Shown: positions 36,314 to 49,500, counted from the first letter of the stretch. The stretch: DNA of 64,000 nucleotides from Ureibacillus chungkukjangi (GCF_003217295.1 NZ_QJTJ01000001.1:221912-285911); one strand, 5' to 3'. Notes: generated by a model from the sequence alone, not told the origin. Program-made: numbers and translations.

Positions 36314-37573
36314 TTAAAGGTTTTTGATTAATTCGTTAGCGAACTCTGAACATTTAACTTCTGTAGCGCCATCCATTAAACGAGCGAAGTCATAAGTTAC
36401 AACTTTAGAAGCAATTGTTTTTTCTACAGAGTTAGTGATTAAATCTGCAGCTTCTTGCCATCCTAAGTGTTCAAGCATTAATACACCTGAAAGTAATACT
36501 GAAGATGGGTTAACTTTGTCTTGACCAGCATATTTAGGAGCAGTTCCGTGAGTTGCTTCGAAGATCGCATGTCCAGTTACATAGTTAATATTAGCTCCTG
36601 GAGCGATACCGATACCACCAACCTGTGCAGCTAATGCGTCAGAGATATAGTCACCATTTAAGTTCATTGTAGCTACTACGTCGAACTCATTTGGACGAGT
36701 TAAGATTTGTTGTAAGAAAATATCAGCGATAGAGTCTTTTACAAGAACTTTACCAGCAGCTAAAGCTTCGTCTTGAGCTTTGTTAGCAGCTTCTACGCCT
36801 TCTGCTTCTTTAATGCGGTCATATTGATCCCAAGTGAATACTTGATCACCATATTCACGTTCAGCTAAATCGTAACCCCATTGTTTGAATCCACCCTCAG
36901 TGAATTTCATGATGTTACCTTTGTGTACTAAAGTTAAAGATGGACGGTTATGCTTAATAGCATACTCGATAGCAGAACGTACTAAACGCTCAGTACCTTC
37001 TTTAGAAACTGGTTTAATACCGATACCTGAAGTTTCTGGGAAACGGATTTTGTTAACTCCCATTTCTTCTTTTAAGAAGTTGATTACTTTTTTCACTTCT
37101 TCAGAACCTTGAGCATATTCGATACCAGCATAGATATCTTCAGTGTTTTCACGGAAGATTACCATGTCAACATCTTCTGGTTTTTTAACTGGAGAAGGTA
37201 CACCTTCGAAGTGACGTACTGGACGTAAGCATACATATAAGTCAAGTTGTTGACGTAATGCTACGTTTAAAGAACGGATACCGCCACCGATTGGAGTTGT
37301 AAGAGGACCTTTAATAGCGATTAAGTATTCGTTGATTTTATCTAAAGTTTCTTGTGGTAACCATTCACCAGTTTGGTTGAATGCTTTTTCACCAGCAAGT
37401 ACTTCTAACCATTCAATTTTCTTTTCACCATTATAAGCTTTTTCAACAGCTGCGTCGATTACGCGAGATGCTGCTACCCAGATATCTGGACCAATTCCGT
37501 CACCTTCGATGAAAGGAATTGTTGGATTATTTGGTACCTGAAGTGCACCGTTTTCTACTACAATTTTAGACAT
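36314..37573 (-). CDS. icd: Isocitrate dehydrogenase (NADP)
   Basis: Converts isocitrate to 2-oxoglutarate, reducing NADP. The 419-residue protein has [14 protein letters not shown] at the start, the phosphorylation/substrate loop [40 protein letters not shown], and [17 protein letters not shown] near the cofactor site. It lies 79 bases after citZ with a perfect 12-bp hairpin in between. Codon use is close to that of highly expressed genes, as is citZ. Confidence 0.98.
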   Translation of the reverse strand: MSKIVVENGALQVPNNPTIPFIEGDGIGPDIWVAASRVIDAAVEKAYNGEKKIEWLEVLAGEKAFNQTGEWLPQETLDKINEYLIAIKGPLTTPIGGGIRSLNVALRQQLDLYVCLRPVRHFEGVPSPVKKPEDVDMVIFRENTEDIYAGIEYAQGSEEVKKVINFLKEEMGVNKIRFPETSGIGIKPVSKEGTERLVRSAIEYAIKHNRPSLTLVHKGNIMKFTEGGFKQWGYDLAEREYGDQVFTWDQYDRIKEAEGVEAANKAQDEALAAGKVLVKDSIADIFLQQILTRPNEFDVVATMNLNGDYISDALAAQVGGIGIAPGANINYVTGHAIFEATHGTAPKYAGQDKVNPSSVLLSGVLMLEHLGWQEAADLITNSVEKTIASKVVTYDFARLMDGATEVKCSEFANELIKNL

Positions 37574-37600
37574 GGATGTTGCCTCCCTATTTTCATAAAT

Positions 37601-37626
37601 CTAGGACTGTGATTTCACAGTCCTAG
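37601..37626. other. Perfect 12-bp inverted repeat between citZ and icd
   Basis: CTAGGACTGTGA and TCACAGTCCTAG face each other across two bases. There is no adjacent long T run on the icd side, so it is more likely an RNA processing or stability element, or a partial terminator, than a full terminator. Confidence 0.75.
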
Positions 37627-37651
37627 ACAATTTTAACATATATTCGAAAAA

Positions 37652-38767
37652 TTATCTTTCCTCGATTGATACGTATTTTTGCATTCCTGGTCCAACATAT
37701 TCTGCACGAGGACGAATTAAACGATTATTTGCATATTGCTCTAAGATATGTGCAATCCAACCTGAAGTACGAGAAACTGCGAAGATTGGTGTGAATAAGT
37801 CATGTTCGATTCCTAATGAATCATAAACTGATGCTGAGAAGAAATCTACGTTAGCTGGAAGATTTTTTTGCTCAACGATCATGTCATGAATTTTTACTGA
37901 CATGTCATATAATTCTGGCTTACCAGTTAATTTAGTTAACTTTTCGCTCATTACACGTAAGTGTTTTGCACGTGGGTCGCCTTTGCGGTATACGCGGTGA
38001 CCGAAGCCCATGATTTTTTCTTTGTTGTTTAATTTAGTTTGGATATAGTTCTCAACATTATCAAGTGAACCAATTTCAGATAACATTTTCATAACTTGCT
38101 CGTTAGCTCCACCGTGAAGAGGACCTTTTAAAGCACCAATTGCAGATGTAATACCAGAGTATACATCTGATAATGTAGCTACACATACACGTGCAGTGAA
38201 TGTAGAAGCGTTTAATTCATGGTCAGCATGTAAAACTAATGCTTTGTTGAATGCTTCGATTTCGATTGGTGCTGGCTCTTTACCATGTAACATATATAAG
38301 AAGTTTGCAGCATATCCTAATTCAGGTTTTGGTGCAATTGGTTCTAAACCTTTACGGATACGAGAGAAACCAGTTACTACAGTAGCAATTTTAGCTTGTA
38401 GACGAATTGCTTTACGGTAGTTAGCTTCAGTAGACATTTCGTCTGCTTCTGAATCATAAACACCTAATAATGAGATAGCTGAACGTAATGCAGCCATAGG
38501 GTGAACTGTATCTAATGGATATGTTTTGAATTGGTCAAAGATTGCTTGAGGTACTTCAGCATTGTCCGCTAAGCTTTGAGTTAACTCAGCTAATTCGGCT
38601 TTGTTTGGTAAACGTGTATGCCAAAGTAAATATACTACCTCTTCAAATGTAGCATTTTCAGTTAAATCATCAATATCATATCCAACGTATGTAAGTGTGT
38701 CATCGATAATTGAACTGATTTTAGTTTCTGCAGCTACGATACCTTCTAAACCACGTGTTGCTGTCAT
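37652..38767 (-). CDS. citZ: Citrate synthase
   Basis: Condenses oxaloacetate and acetyl-CoA to citrate. The 371-residue protein carries the type I/II active-site blocks: LHADHELNASTFTARV (His), GPLHGGANEQVMKML, MGFGHRVYRKGDPR (His) and NVDFFSASVYDSLGI (Asp region). Length matches Bacillus CitZ. It begins the citZ-icd-mdh cluster with its own promoter and a probable CcpA site. Confidence 0.97.
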   Translation of the reverse strand: MTATRGLEGIVAAETKISSIIDDTLTYVGYDIDDLTENATFEEVVYLLWHTRLPNKAELAELTQSLADNAEVPQAIFDQFKTYPLDTVHPMAALRSAISLLGVYDSEADEMSTEANYRKAIRLQAKIATVVTGFSRIRKGLEPIAPKPELGYAANFLYMLHGKEPAPIEIEAFNKALVLHADHELNASTFTARVCVATLSDVYSGITSAIGALKGPLHGGANEQVMKMLSEIGSLDNVENYIQTKLNNKEKIMGFGHRVYRKGDPRAKHLRVMSEKLTKLTGKPELYDMSVKIHDMIVEQKNLPANVDFFSASVYDSLGIEHDLFTPIFAVSRTSGWIAHILEQYANNRLIRPRAEYVGPGMQKYVSIEER

Positions 38768-38856
38768 AAAAAATCGCTCCCTCTTGTATAAAAGTTTTTA
38801 GTTGTAAGTGCTTTCTTTTTGTAGCACTCAATTATTCTGCTCATGTGAACCTATAA

Positions 38857-38871
38857 GTAAATCGCTTACAT
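38857..38871 (-). promoter_or_regulatory. cre-like site at the citZ transcription start
   Basis: On the minus strand ATGTAAGCGATTTAC matches 13 of 15 positions of the CcpA consensus and forms the palindrome GTAA-GCGAT-TTAC. It lies just downstream of the citZ -10 element, where a bound repressor would block transcription. CcpA control of citZ is known in B. subtilis. Confidence 0.5.
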
Positions 38872-38876
38872 CTCAT

Positions 38877-38905
38877 ATTATAATAAATTTTGACGTCTTT
38901 GTGAA
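38877..38905 (-). promoter_or_regulatory. SigmaA promoter of citZ
   Basis: Minus-strand TTCACA (38905-38900) and TATAAT (38882-38877) with a 17-base spacer, 110 bases upstream of the citZ start. Confidence 0.75.
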
Positions 38906-39015
38906 TGAAATTAAATGAAATTAAGAAAAAATTGATTAGTTAATGAAAATATCGTTTAAAGAAGAAGAAATTAACTAAAACGAGATATGAATTACATAAA
39001 ATAGAGGTGGTAAAT

Positions 39016-39987
39016 TTGCAAGCAAGTAAAAAGAACGTCTTTCCTTACAAAAAAAACCTGAAATATTTACTGTTAATTCTATACTTTGCTATTTTATGGC
39101 TCATATTACCTGTTTCAATCGCTGTATTTTTTGCCTATTTCTTGTATCCTATTATCAACTTTTTTCATAAGTATTTAAGAATACCATACATATTAAGTGC
39201 TATCCTGATTTCCGCATTAATATTCATATCCACTTATGTATTCTTTTTCATGACCGTTCAAAGCATAATCGCTATTTACCCAGAAGTAAAGGTTCAAGTC
39301 CAAAATTTAGATATTCTTAATTCGGGAGATCATATATTATTAGAAACTATTTTCAATAAGTCTCTTTCCTATATTGATGGTGCCATTATGGGCATTGCCA
39401 ATGTATTGCAGGATATCCTATCCTACATCATCGAGCTTTTCATCTTTATCGTGGCTTTCTTCTTTGCCATATTCGAGTCAAAAAACAATCGCTATTGGTT
39501 TTTCATCTATGTTCCCAAACAATACCGCGACGAGTGGAAGGGCTATTTTTCAAAAGGTACAAGTCTATTCGGATACTTCATCTTTGTAGAATTCCAATTA
39601 TTTATCATTACCTTCTTCTTATTAAGCAGTGGACTTGCCTTAATGCAATTTGAGCATCCAGTGAATAAATCGTTCTTAATATCCTTAGCAGATGCCCTAC
39701 CATTTTTCGGAATTGGCTTATTTCTAATTCCGATTGCTATTTACTTCTTTGTTATTGGCGAAAAAATTCTTTGTTTAGCTTTAGTCGTTCTATATATATT
39801 TATACAGATTACAAGGCAACTCGCTGAGTCTCTATTGTGGGCATCCACATTCCATCTAAGAACTGTACACACCTTCTTTATAAGCGCTGCCTCAATATTA
39901 CTTTTCGGAGTATATGGAATACTATTAAGCCCATTCCTTTTGCTGATTGCAGTAAAGCTTAAATCAAAATCTATCTATGGACAATAA
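39016..39987 (+). CDS. AI-2E family transporter (YtvI-like permease)
   Basis: A 323-residue membrane protein with about seven to eight hydrophobic segments and the domain order of the AI-2E/UPF0118 permease family, including a long central loop (YPEVKVQVQNLDILNSGDH) and a C-terminal block (LFLIPIAIYFFVIGEK, GVYGILLSPFLLLIAVKLKS). The name comes from one E. coli member; most relatives have other or unknown roles such as Na+/H+ exchange. I use the TTG at 39016, 8 bases after AGAGG; the GTG at 39007 overlaps the ribosome site. Its 3' end overlaps the convergent fxsA end by 17 bases. Confidence 0.82.
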   Translation: MQASKKNVFPYKKNLKYLLLILYFAILWLILPVSIAVFFAYFLYPIINFFHKYLRIPYILSAILISALIFISTYVFFFMTVQSIIAIYPEVKVQVQNLDILNSGDHILLETIFNKSLSYIDGAIMGIANVLQDILSYIIELFIFIVAFFFAIFESKNNRYWFFIYVPKQYRDEWKGYFSKGTSLFGYFIFVEFQLFIITFFLLSSGLALMQFEHPVNKSFLISLADALPFFGIGLFLIPIAIYFFVIGEKILCLALVVLYIFIQITRQLAESLLWASTFHLRTVHTFFISAASILLFGVYGILLSPFLLLIAVKLKSKSIYGQ

Positions 39988-40360
39988 ATACCTGCCCATT
40001 CTTAAGCTTCTTTCTTAACCAATAAAATATTGCTGGCTTATATAATTTTCGAGTAAACGGAATAATTAAAGTAAATCCAACAAGATCTGTTAGAAATCCT
40101 GGTGTTACTAATAGTACCCCACCTACAAAGATTAAAAACGTATCGATTATCGCAACTCCTGGCGGGTTTCCTTCAGATATACTATTTTGGAGATTACGTA
40201 CAGATTGCATTCCTTGTTTTTTCGCTATAATAACTCCGATTACGCTAGTTAGTATTATCAATAGTAATGTAGTAAATACACCCATTACTTTTCCAACCAC
40301 TATAAAAATAGCTATTTCAACTAATATTGCTGCTATAAAAGCACCTATTATTTTTCTCAA
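39971..40360 (-). CDS. fxsA: FxsA family membrane protein
   Basis: A small protein of about 129 residues with three or four membrane segments and the FxsA core (EGNPPGVAIIDTFLIFVGGVLLVTPGFLTDLVGFTLIIPFTR). In E. coli FxsA lowers exclusion of phage T7 by F plasmid; in Bacillus its role is unknown. Start choice: TTG at 40360, 8 bases after GGAGG; the ATG at 40375 contains the ribosome site itself and would add five residues. Next to pyk, as in other Bacillales. Confidence 0.88.
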   Translation of the reverse strand: MRKIIGAFIAAILVEIAIFIVVGKVMGVFTTLLLIILTSVIGVIIAKKQGMQSVRNLQNSISEGNPPGVAIIDTFLIFVGGVLLVTPGFLTDLVGFTLIIPFTRKLYKPAIFYWLRKKLKNGQVFIVHR

Positions 40361-40438
40361 GATTTCAACCTCCATTTTCTAGAGTATTTCTATAGTATAT
40401 ACGTTCTATCTAGGGTAAAAGTTTCATTTCCATAGAGG

Positions 40439-40477
40439 TTAAAAAAAGGAGCATACTCATACATTGAGATGCTCCTC
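40439..40477 (-). terminator. Terminator of pfkA-pyk
   Basis: Minus-strand AGGAGCATCTC / GAGTATGCTCCT hairpin (one bulge) followed by TTTTTTT. Confidence 0.8.
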
Positions 40478-40494
40478 TTCTATAGTTTTACATA

Positions 40495-42255
40495 TTATAA
40501 AACACTCGCATGACCTTTATAAATTACACCTGTTTCAGCGTCCATTGTAATTTCTTGGCCGTGACGGATTACAGATGTCGCTTCATTTACTCCAACAATG
40601 ACAGGAATTCCAAGGCTTAAACCTACTACTGCAGCATGACTTGTTAAGCCACCCTCTTCTGTAATAATCCCTGCACATTTCTTTATAGCATCCATCATTT
40701 CGCGATCTGTTCCTACAGTTACTAAAATCGCATCCTCTGCATCGTAGCTGCGTGCTTCTTCAGCATTTTTCACAACAATCGCTTTCCCAACGACTGAAAG
40801 CTTACCAACACCTTGACCCTTTGCCAATAAATCGCCAATTACATGTACTTTCATTAAGTTTGTTGTACCCGCTTCACCAACTGGTACACCAGCTGTGATA
40901 ATTACAACATCTCCATGATCTACATGGCCGCGTTTTAATGCTTCATCAACCGATAATTCTAAAATTTCATCGGTTGTTGTCACTTTAGGTGTAACAATTG
41001 GTGTTACACCCCATACAAGTGTTAGCTTCTGAGCTGTTGACGGAATATTAGTAATAGCGATAATCGGTACCCCAGGACGATATTTGGCTATCATTCTAGC
41101 TGTAGTCCCACTTGCTGTAGGTGCAAGTACAGATTTTACTCCCAGGTTAATGGAAGTATAAGCTACTGCTTGTGAAAGCGCCTCAGTCATTGTTGACCCA
41201 CGCTCTTTACTACGCGTATTTACAATGGATCGGTAGTCTAAAGAATTCTCTGTATGCTCAGCAATTTTGTTCATAGTCTTTACAGATTCAACTGGATAAA
41301 GTCCAGCTGCTGTCTCACCTGAAAGCATGATTGCATCCGTTCCATCAAAGATTGCATTGGCCACATCACTTGCCTCTGCACGAGTTGGACGAGGATTACG
41401 CTGCATCGAATCTAACATTTGTGTTGCAGTAATAACTGGTTTTCCTACTAAATTACATTTTTTAATAAGATTTTTCTGTACAAGTGGTACTTCTTCAGCT
41501 GGAATTTCTACACCTAAGTCTCCACGTGCAACCATTAAACCATCCGAAACCTCAATAATTCCATCGATATTGTCGACGCCCTCTTGGTTTTCAATCTTAG
41601 GGATAATTTGTATATGACTACCGCCATTTTGTTCAAGTAATTCACGGATTTCAAGAACATCCTTTGGTGTACGAACAAATGAGGCAGCAATAAAATCAAC
41701 ACTCTGTTCAATACCAAACAGAATATCCTGTGCATCCTTTTCTGTTATACCAGGTAATTTAACCGAAACACCCGGCACGTTTACACCTTTTTTATTTTTT
41801 AGTAGCCCTGCATTTTCAATAATTGTATGGATTAAACCCTTTTCTAAATCCTTCTCTAATACGCGAAGTTCAATTAAACCATCATCTAATAGAATTCTGT
41901 CATCTTTGTCCACATCTTCGATTAGGTTCTCATATGTTACTGAAAAGGCGCTTTCAGTTCCTACTACTTCTGTCATTGAAATATCGATAGCTTGTCCTTG
42001 CTTAAGATGTAGCTCACCATTTTCCATAGTATGTGTACGAATTTCAGGACCCTTTGTATCAAGTAAGATCCCCACAGTTTTATTTAGTTTTTGAGCTACT
42101 TCTCTAATTGTTGTAATTCTAACGGCATGCTCTTCATGATTGCCGTGGGAAAAGTTTAATCTTGCTACATTCATGCCTGCTTCCATAAGCTTTGTAAGCA
42201 TTTCCGGCGATTCACTTGCTGGACCAATAGTACATACGATTTTTGTTTTTCTCAT
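40495..42255 (-). CDS. pyk: Pyruvate kinase with C-terminal PEP-utiliser domain
   Basis: Final glycolytic step, phosphoenolpyruvate plus ADP to pyruvate plus ATP. The 586-residue protein has [16 protein letters not shown], the catalytic [17 protein letters not shown] and [20 protein letters not shown]. The last 110 residues form a PEP-utiliser mobile domain ([23 protein letters not shown]), the extra C-terminal domain known from Bacillus and Geobacillus pyruvate kinases. It is 23 bases downstream of pfkA and co-transcribed. Confidence 0.98.
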   Translation of the reverse strand: MRKTKIVCTIGPASESPEMLTKLMEAGMNVARLNFSHGNHEEHAVRITTIREVAQKLNKTVGILLDTKGPEIRTHTMENGELHLKQGQAIDISMTEVVGTESAFSVTYENLIEDVDKDDRILLDDGLIELRVLEKDLEKGLIHTIIENAGLLKNKKGVNVPGVSVKLPGITEKDAQDILFGIEQSVDFIAASFVRTPKDVLEIRELLEQNGGSHIQIIPKIENQEGVDNIDGIIEVSDGLMVARGDLGVEIPAEEVPLVQKNLIKKCNLVGKPVITATQMLDSMQRNPRPTRAEASDVANAIFDGTDAIMLSGETAAGLYPVESVKTMNKIAEHTENSLDYRSIVNTRSKERGSTMTEALSQAVAYTSINLGVKSVLAPTASGTTARMIAKYRPGVPIIAITNIPSTAQKLTLVWGVTPIVTPKVTTTDEILELSVDEALKRGHVDHGDVVIITAGVPVGEAGTTNLMKVHVIGDLLAKGQGVGKLSVVGKAIVVKNAEEARSYDAEDAILVTVGTDREMMDAIKKCAGIITEEGGLTSHAAVVGLSLGIPVIVGVNEATSVIRHGQEITMDAETGVIYKGHASVL

Positions 42256-42278
42256 TGTTTTCTCTCCGTTTACTATAG

Positions 42279-43707
<1,429 letters not shown>

Positions 43708-44715
43708 TCAGTTTACTTCTACTTCTACATCTACTTTTCCATCTACTTTTACTTCAACTTCTTCTTCGATGAATTCGCCAATTTTTCTAAATTTGTCGTA
43801 ACGATCATTGATAAGTTCTGTTTCTGATAAGATAGTTAATTCTGTTAATGCATTGTGAATACATTCTTTTAGTTCATTGGCTTGAGCTTGTACATCTCGG
43901 TGTGCTCCCCCAGCAACCTCAATGACAATTCCATCAATTATATTCATCGCCTTTAGGTCGTAAGCAGTAATTTTCATAGCCTCTGCTGCTTGTTTTGCTA
44001 AAGTGGCATCCTTCCAAAGGATCGATGCTGCTCCTTCTGGAGATATTACGGAATATGTTGAATTCTCAAGCATAAATATTCTATTTGCAACCCCTAATGC
44101 TAACGCTCCCCCACTGCCGCCTTCACCAATAACAACACTGATTACTGGAACCTTTAGTCCTGCCATTTCAAAAAGGTTTTTTGCAATGGCTTCGCTTTGA
44201 CCTCGTTCCTCAGCTGCTTTACCTGGATATGCTCCCTTTGTATCAATAAAACATATTATTGGTCGTTTAAATTTCTCTGCTTGCTTCATTAAGCGTAGTG
44301 CTTTTCGATAGCCTTCTGGATGTGGCATCCCAAAATTACGACGAATGTTTTCTTTTGTTGTTTTACCCCTTTGATGTCCAATAATCGTAATCGGTTGACC
44401 ATTGAAGCTAGCAATTCCCCCGATGATAGCTTCGTCATCTCCAAAGCTGCGATCCCCATGCAGCTCTATAAAATCAGAGAAAATCTCATTAATATAATCT
44501 AAAGTTGTTGGACGCTGTGCATGTCGAGCTACTTGAACTCGGTCCCATGGCTCCATATTTGTGTAAATCTTCGTTTCTAATTGCTGAAGCCTTGTTTCAA
44601 GTGTTTCAATTTCAGTTGACATATCGACATCTGCATTTTTCGCAATTTCCTTTAATTCTTGGATCTTTTCGCGAAGCTTTACAACTGGTACTTCGAAGTC
44701 AAGTGACTTAGACAT
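43708..44715 (-). CDS. accA: Acetyl-CoA carboxylase carboxyltransferase subunit alpha
   Basis: With AccD forms the carboxyltransferase that moves CO2 from biotin to acetyl-CoA, making malonyl-CoA. The 335-residue protein has [50 protein letters not shown] and [19 protein letters not shown] (oxyanion glycine motif). The C-terminus carries a short acidic/valine-rich repeat tail ([18 protein letters not shown]) that is not in the family core. The start overlaps the accD end by 8 bases. Confidence 0.97.
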   Translation of the reverse strand: MSKSLDFEVPVVKLREKIQELKEIAKNADVDMSTEIETLETRLQQLETKIYTNMEPWDRVQVARHAQRPTTLDYINEIFSDFIELHGDRSFGDDEAIIGGIASFNGQPITIIGHQRGKTTKENIRRNFGMPHPEGYRKALRLMKQAEKFKRPIICFIDTKGAYPGKAAEERGQSEAIAKNLFEMAGLKVPVISVVIGEGGSGGALALGVANRIFMLENSTYSVISPEGAASILWKDATLAKQAAEAMKITAYDLKAMNIIDGIVIEVAGGAHRDVQAQANELKECIHNALTELTILSETELINDRYDKFRKIGEFIEEEVEVKVDGKVDVEVEVN

Positions 44716-45580
44716 TTGAAACTCCTCCTTTTTGATGCAGCTTTACAATCGTTGCTAATTTATCTCTCATTTCCTTACGATGGAAAATAGCATCTAGTTG
44801 GCCATGTGCAAGTAAAAATTCAGCTGTTTGGAAATCATCTGGCAGCTTTTCACGAACAGTTTGCTCAATTACACGACGCCCAGCAAATCCAATCAAAGCT
44901 TGTGGCTCTGCAATGTTTAAATCCCCTAATGATGCAAAGCTTGCTGAAACTCCCCCTGTTGTTGGATGAGTCATAATTGAAACGAAAAGTAAACCATGAT
45001 CACTATGACGTTTTAAAGCAACACTTGTTTTAGCCATTTGCATAAGCGAGATTACCCCTTCTTGCATACGCGCCCCACCACTTGCTGTGAAAATAATAAA
45101 TGGCAATTCATATTCAGTTGCTTTTTCAATCGCCCGAGTGATTTTTTCTCCAACTACTGATCCCATCGATCCCATCCTGAAATGAGAATCCATAATCGCT
45201 ATAACTACTTGTGCCCCTTTAATACTTCCCATCCCTGTTAAAACTGCTTCATTTAACCCCGTTTTGAGTGAATCAATTTCAATTTTCTCTAAATAGGAAG
45301 GGAATTTTAATGGGTTAGAAGTACGTAAGTTTTCATCAAAAGATTCAAATGTACCTTCATCTAATAAAATAGAAACTCGTTCCCAAGCAGTCATTTTGTA
45401 GTGATAATCACAATTAGTACAAACTTTTAAATTGTTTTCTAATTCCTTAGATAAGTAGATTTTTTTACATTCAGGACATTTTGTCATTAAATCTGCAGGA
45501 AAGGAATTTTCTTTATTACGATCTACAATGACCCCTTTTTGTTTCTTTTTGTTAATAGATAATAAACTTCTAATTGCCAC
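44708..45580 (-). CDS. accD: Acetyl-CoA carboxylase carboxyltransferase subunit beta
   Basis: Partner of AccA. The 290-residue protein has an N-terminal four-cysteine zinc ribbon ([23 protein letters not shown]) and the carboxyltransferase core ([26 protein letters not shown]). The accD-accA order and overlap are typical for Bacillales. The FadR-like regulator gene lies 18 bases upstream and probably shares the transcript. Confidence 0.97.
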   Translation of the reverse strand: MAIRSLLSINKKKQKGVIVDRNKENSFPADLMTKCPECKKIYLSKELENNLKVCTNCDYHYKMTAWERVSILLDEGTFESFDENLRTSNPLKFPSYLEKIEIDSLKTGLNEAVLTGMGSIKGAQVVIAIMDSHFRMGSMGSVVGEKITRAIEKATEYELPFIIFTASGGARMQEGVISLMQMAKTSVALKRHSDHGLLFVSIMTHPTTGGVSASFASLGDLNIAEPQALIGFAGRRVIEQTVREKLPDDFQTAEFLLAHGQLDAIFHRKEMRDKLATIVKLHQKGGVSNV

Positions 45581-45598
45581 TGTTTTTCCCCCTTACCA

Positions 45599-46246
45599 TT
45601 ATGATGATGAATTTCTCAAATAGTGAATCCAGTTTTCATAAGCGCTCAATGCTTCTCTTTCATAGCCTAACTGTAAGGATTTTATGAGCATCTGAAGCAT
45701 TGGCTTTTCTTCTTCAGTCGATAATTTTTTCAGTGGAGTTGCACTATATGCGGCAAGCTGTATCCATATTTTTAAAGCTAGTCGATTACCAGAAGCAATC
45801 ATTAATTCTCTTAATAAAAGATCTCGAACGATTTCATTTTCTAGCTCCAGTTTCATAAACAAGCTTTCCCAAACCGGCAAACTTCTTAAAGATTGTTCTG
45901 AACAGATGACTCGTATGGCTTCCTTTTCGTGCATTCTTCTTACTATATGAACATCCTCTACTGCTTTATTTTCCTGCAATATAAAGGATGCTAAAAGTTC
46001 GACCAGCTGGTTAGAATGAACTGCTGATAAAAAGGTTCCCCCGCCATGTCTCGTTTCAATAAGCCCAAGCAATTCTAGGCTTCTTAATGCCTCTCTTACT
46101 GAAGAACGGCCAACATTCAGTCTTTCAGATAGCACACGTTCTGAAGGTAATTTTTCTCCCGGTTGAATCCCCTCGTGTTTAATTAACTCTCTTAATTGAT
46201 TAACAATCTCTAAAAATACTTTTTTGTTTTCCTGTTTTTTATCCAT
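45599..46246 (-). CDS. GntR/FadR-family transcriptional regulator
   Basis: A 215-residue GntR regulator: winged helix LRELIKHEGIQPGEKLPSERVLSERLNVGRSSVREALRSLELLGLIETRHGGGTFLS, then an all-helical FCD-like ligand domain that is shorter and more diverged than usual. The start is the ATG at 46246 after GGGGTGCTT. It lies immediately upstream of accD-accA, so it probably senses a metabolite of fatty-acid or acyl-CoA metabolism and controls malonyl-CoA supply. A perfect palindrome containing TGGTCTGACCA, like the FadR/GntR operator, is 150 bases upstream. The ligand is unknown. Confidence 0.88.
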   Translation of the reverse strand: MDKKQENKKVFLEIVNQLRELIKHEGIQPGEKLPSERVLSERLNVGRSSVREALRSLELLGLIETRHGGGTFLSAVHSNQLVELLASFILQENKAVEDVHIVRRMHEKEAIRVICSEQSLRSLPVWESLFMKLELENEIVRDLLLRELMIASGNRLALKIWIQLAAYSATPLKKLSTEEEKPMLQMLIKSLQLGYEREALSAYENWIHYLRNSSS

Positions 46247-46396
46247 AAGCACCCCGCATAACGTTAGGAACTAAAGGCATTATTTACCGTACAATGTAAA
46301 TCACATAACAAACAATAAAAACTACGATTTTTGGCAATACTAGAGCACATTAACGAATTATAATTTCAATTTCCACATTTTATTTCTTATCAGTTC

Positions 46397-46417
46397 AAAA
46401 GTGGTCTGACCACTTTT
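46397..46417. promoter_or_regulatory. Perfect 21-bp palindrome, likely operator for the FadR-like regulator
   Basis: AAAAGTGGTC-T-GACCACTTTT: 10-bp arms around one base, with TGGTCTGACCA as core. The E. coli FadR consensus has the same TGGTC-n-GACCA form. It lies between the FadR-like gene and dnaE, upstream of a TATAAT on the minus strand, so autoregulation is likely. Confidence 0.65.
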
Positions 46418-46449
46418 TATTAGAATACATAAAGTTTTTTTATTTGTAA

Positions 46450-46483
46450 AGAAAAAACTGTGCAAAATTCGCACAGTTTTTGT
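46450..46483. terminator. Terminator of dnaE
   Basis: AAAAACTGTGC / GCACAGTTTTT with a seven-base loop, symmetric; just past the dnaE stop on the minus strand. Confidence 0.8.
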
Positions 46484-46505
46484 AATTACTTCTATTATTC
46501 GCTCG

Positions 46506-49500
46506 CTATTGACTGTTTTTCATCGTTTTTACCTTGATTTGCGAATTTCCATTACGGAATTCTAATACACCTTCAACATAAACTATTTTGTCCTCTTTTA
46601 TCCAACCGATAACTTCATTATAGCTTTGTGGAAAAAGTGTTGCAGAGGTTGTCCCATACTCATCCTGAAGCTGGACAAAGGCCATTAGCTCTCCTTTTTT
46701 CGTACGGATTTGGCGAATACTTTCAACCATGCCGACTAATTTAATAAAGCTATTTGGTCTTACCTGCAAAATTCCCTTTGTCGTAGCATTGACTTCACTC
46801 CATTTCGCTCTTTCTAAAGCAACTGGATGCTCCGACAAATAAAAGCCTAATGCTTCTTTTTCAAATTGTAGCTTCATCTTATCTGGAATTTCATGGGTTT
46901 CTACATATTTAGGCTTACCAAAGATTAAACTATCTGAGCCAAACAAATCATTTTCGTCTTCATTTGGTCGAACAAGGGAAGCATGCTTTTCTGCTGCATC
47001 GATTGTGGCTAATAGCGTTGCTCGGTCTTTCCCGAAATCATCCAATGCACCGGATTTAATCAAGGGCTCAATGACTTTTCGAGTGAAATGAGCTGCACTT
47101 AGCGAAACTGCTAAGTCAAAAATATCCTCAAATGGCTGCTCCTTTGATTTTCGAATGGCCACAATTTTTTGTAGTAGAGGCGCTGGTACACCTTTAATAG
47201 CTGATAAACTGAAGCGAATCTTTCCTTGCTCAACCGTAAAGGCTCTTTGGCTCTTACGAATGGACGGCCCTAAAATCTCTATACCTTTGTTTCTTGCTTC
47301 TAAAATAAGCTGGAAAAGCTTTTCTTGGTTACCTATTGCATTGGTCATCAGAGCTGCATAAAAATTAGCTGGGTAATTAGCCTTTAAATAAGCCATCTGA
47401 TAGGAGATAAAACTATAAGCAACAGCATGACTTTTAGCAAAGCCGTAATCAGCAAATCGAACGATTAACTCATACACTTCCTTTGCGATATGCTCAGGGT
47501 ATCCTTGAGATACTGCTCCTTTAACGAAAGCATTTTCTTGCTGCTCTAGTACTTCTCTTTTCTTTTTACTGACAGCTCTTCGAAGCAGATCTGCCTGACC
47601 AATCGTAAATCCAGCAAATAGATGGGCAATTTGCATAATCTGCTCTTGATACACGATTACGCCATAGGTTTCCTTTAAGATTTTCTCTAATATTGGATGG
47701 GGCATTCGAACCTGCTCACGATTCGCTTTTCTTCTTGCATATACAGGAATAAATTCCATTGGGCCTGGACGATAGAGTGCATTTACAGCCACGATATCCA
47801 AAAATTCAGTTGGGGCAATTTCTCGCAAAGCATTTTTCATTCCATCGGATTCGAGCTGGAAAATCCCCGCTGTATCCCCTTGCCTTAATAGCTGAAAGGT
47901 TTTTTCATCATTTAATGGAATTTGGTTAAAATCAATCAATTGTTTATGTGTATAGTAAATCGAATGGCGTATATTTTCTAAGATGGTTAAATTACGAAGC
48001 CCTAAAAAATCCATTTTCAATAAGCCAATTTGCTCAACCTCTTGCATTGGCCATTGAGTTAGATAAATTCCATCATGACCTTGTTCAATCGGCACTACAT
48101 CTACTAAGGACATAGGGCTAAGTACTACTCCAGCTGCATGGGTCGAGGCATTTCGAGGTAAGCCCTCAAGCTTTTTCGCTGCATGGAACCAGGTAGTATG
48201 AATCTGCTCTGCTTCCACCCATTTCCGGAATGCTTCTGATGTATTATAGGCTTCCTGTAACGTGACCCCAGGTTTATTTGGAATCAGTCTTGATATCATT
48301 GAAAGAGTCTCACTCTCAAAGTTAAACATCCGCGCAACATCTCTCGCCACTGCCTTTGCGGACAAAGTGCCAAAAGTAATAATTTGAGCTACATGCTGTT
48401 TGCCATATTTCGCTGCTACATATTGAATAACTTCCTGACGCTTGGTATCAACAAAATCAATATCTATATCAGGAAGAGTAATACGTTCAGGATTTAAAAA
48501 ACGCTCAAATAACAAGCCGTATTTTAATGGATCCACCTGGGTGATATTTAAACAATAAGCGACAAGTGAACTTGCCGATGAACCCCTACCTGGTCCAGTT
48601 AATATATTCGACTTTTTAGCGAAATTCATGAAATCCGCAACAATTAGAAAATAATCGGCATAGCCCATTGAAGTAATTACTTGTAATTCATACTGTAAAC
48701 GACTTAAGTACTCTTCTGGCGGAGTATTCGATTGTAAACGTTCCTTTAATCCAGCTATCGCTTGCTCTGTGAGGAGCTTTTCTGAGGTTTGTCCGGATTG
48801 CAAAGGGAATTTTGGCATGAAATGTTTATCATGCTTTAAGTCTACCTGACAGCCCAGCATAAATTGTCTACTATTTTCGAGCAAGTACGGTTGGTCTTGG
48901 TACCAATGTTGCCACTCGGCTACTGTAGGGACATACTGGTTTTCACGATTACTATGTATTTCTTCACTTAGCTTCACACCTGTTTCAATAGCTCTTGCAA
49001 CCTTGTATGCAAAATGGTCCTCACGTTTTAGAAATAAGGATTCTGAAATTGCAATACAGCGAACATTGAGACTTTGGCTTAAATGGAATGCTTTTTGCTC
49101 TATTGAGGAAATAAACCCTCCACTCCGGGCAATCCCAAAATAAAAATCTGATTGAAAGTTTTTAGCTACCGCTTGTGTATAGCCCAAATTATCCTCATTA
49201 AACCACTGTTCAGAGTCACTTGAAATAACTGCCGCGCACCCTTGTGAGTAAGCTACTAGCCAGCGCCATGGAATCTTTTCATCTTCACGAATCGAAATAC
49301 TGCTGCTAATTTTTAAAAGATTTTGATAGCCCTCATTATTTTTAGCATAGATAAGTATCGGCAGTGTCACTTCATCAGTAAATTCAACCTGAATAGATAA
49401 ACCTACAACTGGATGTATACCTGCATTTTTTAACGCATACCAAAAAGGCAAAAGCCCGTACAATTTCGTATTAACCATTGCACAAGCTATTGCCTTTTGT

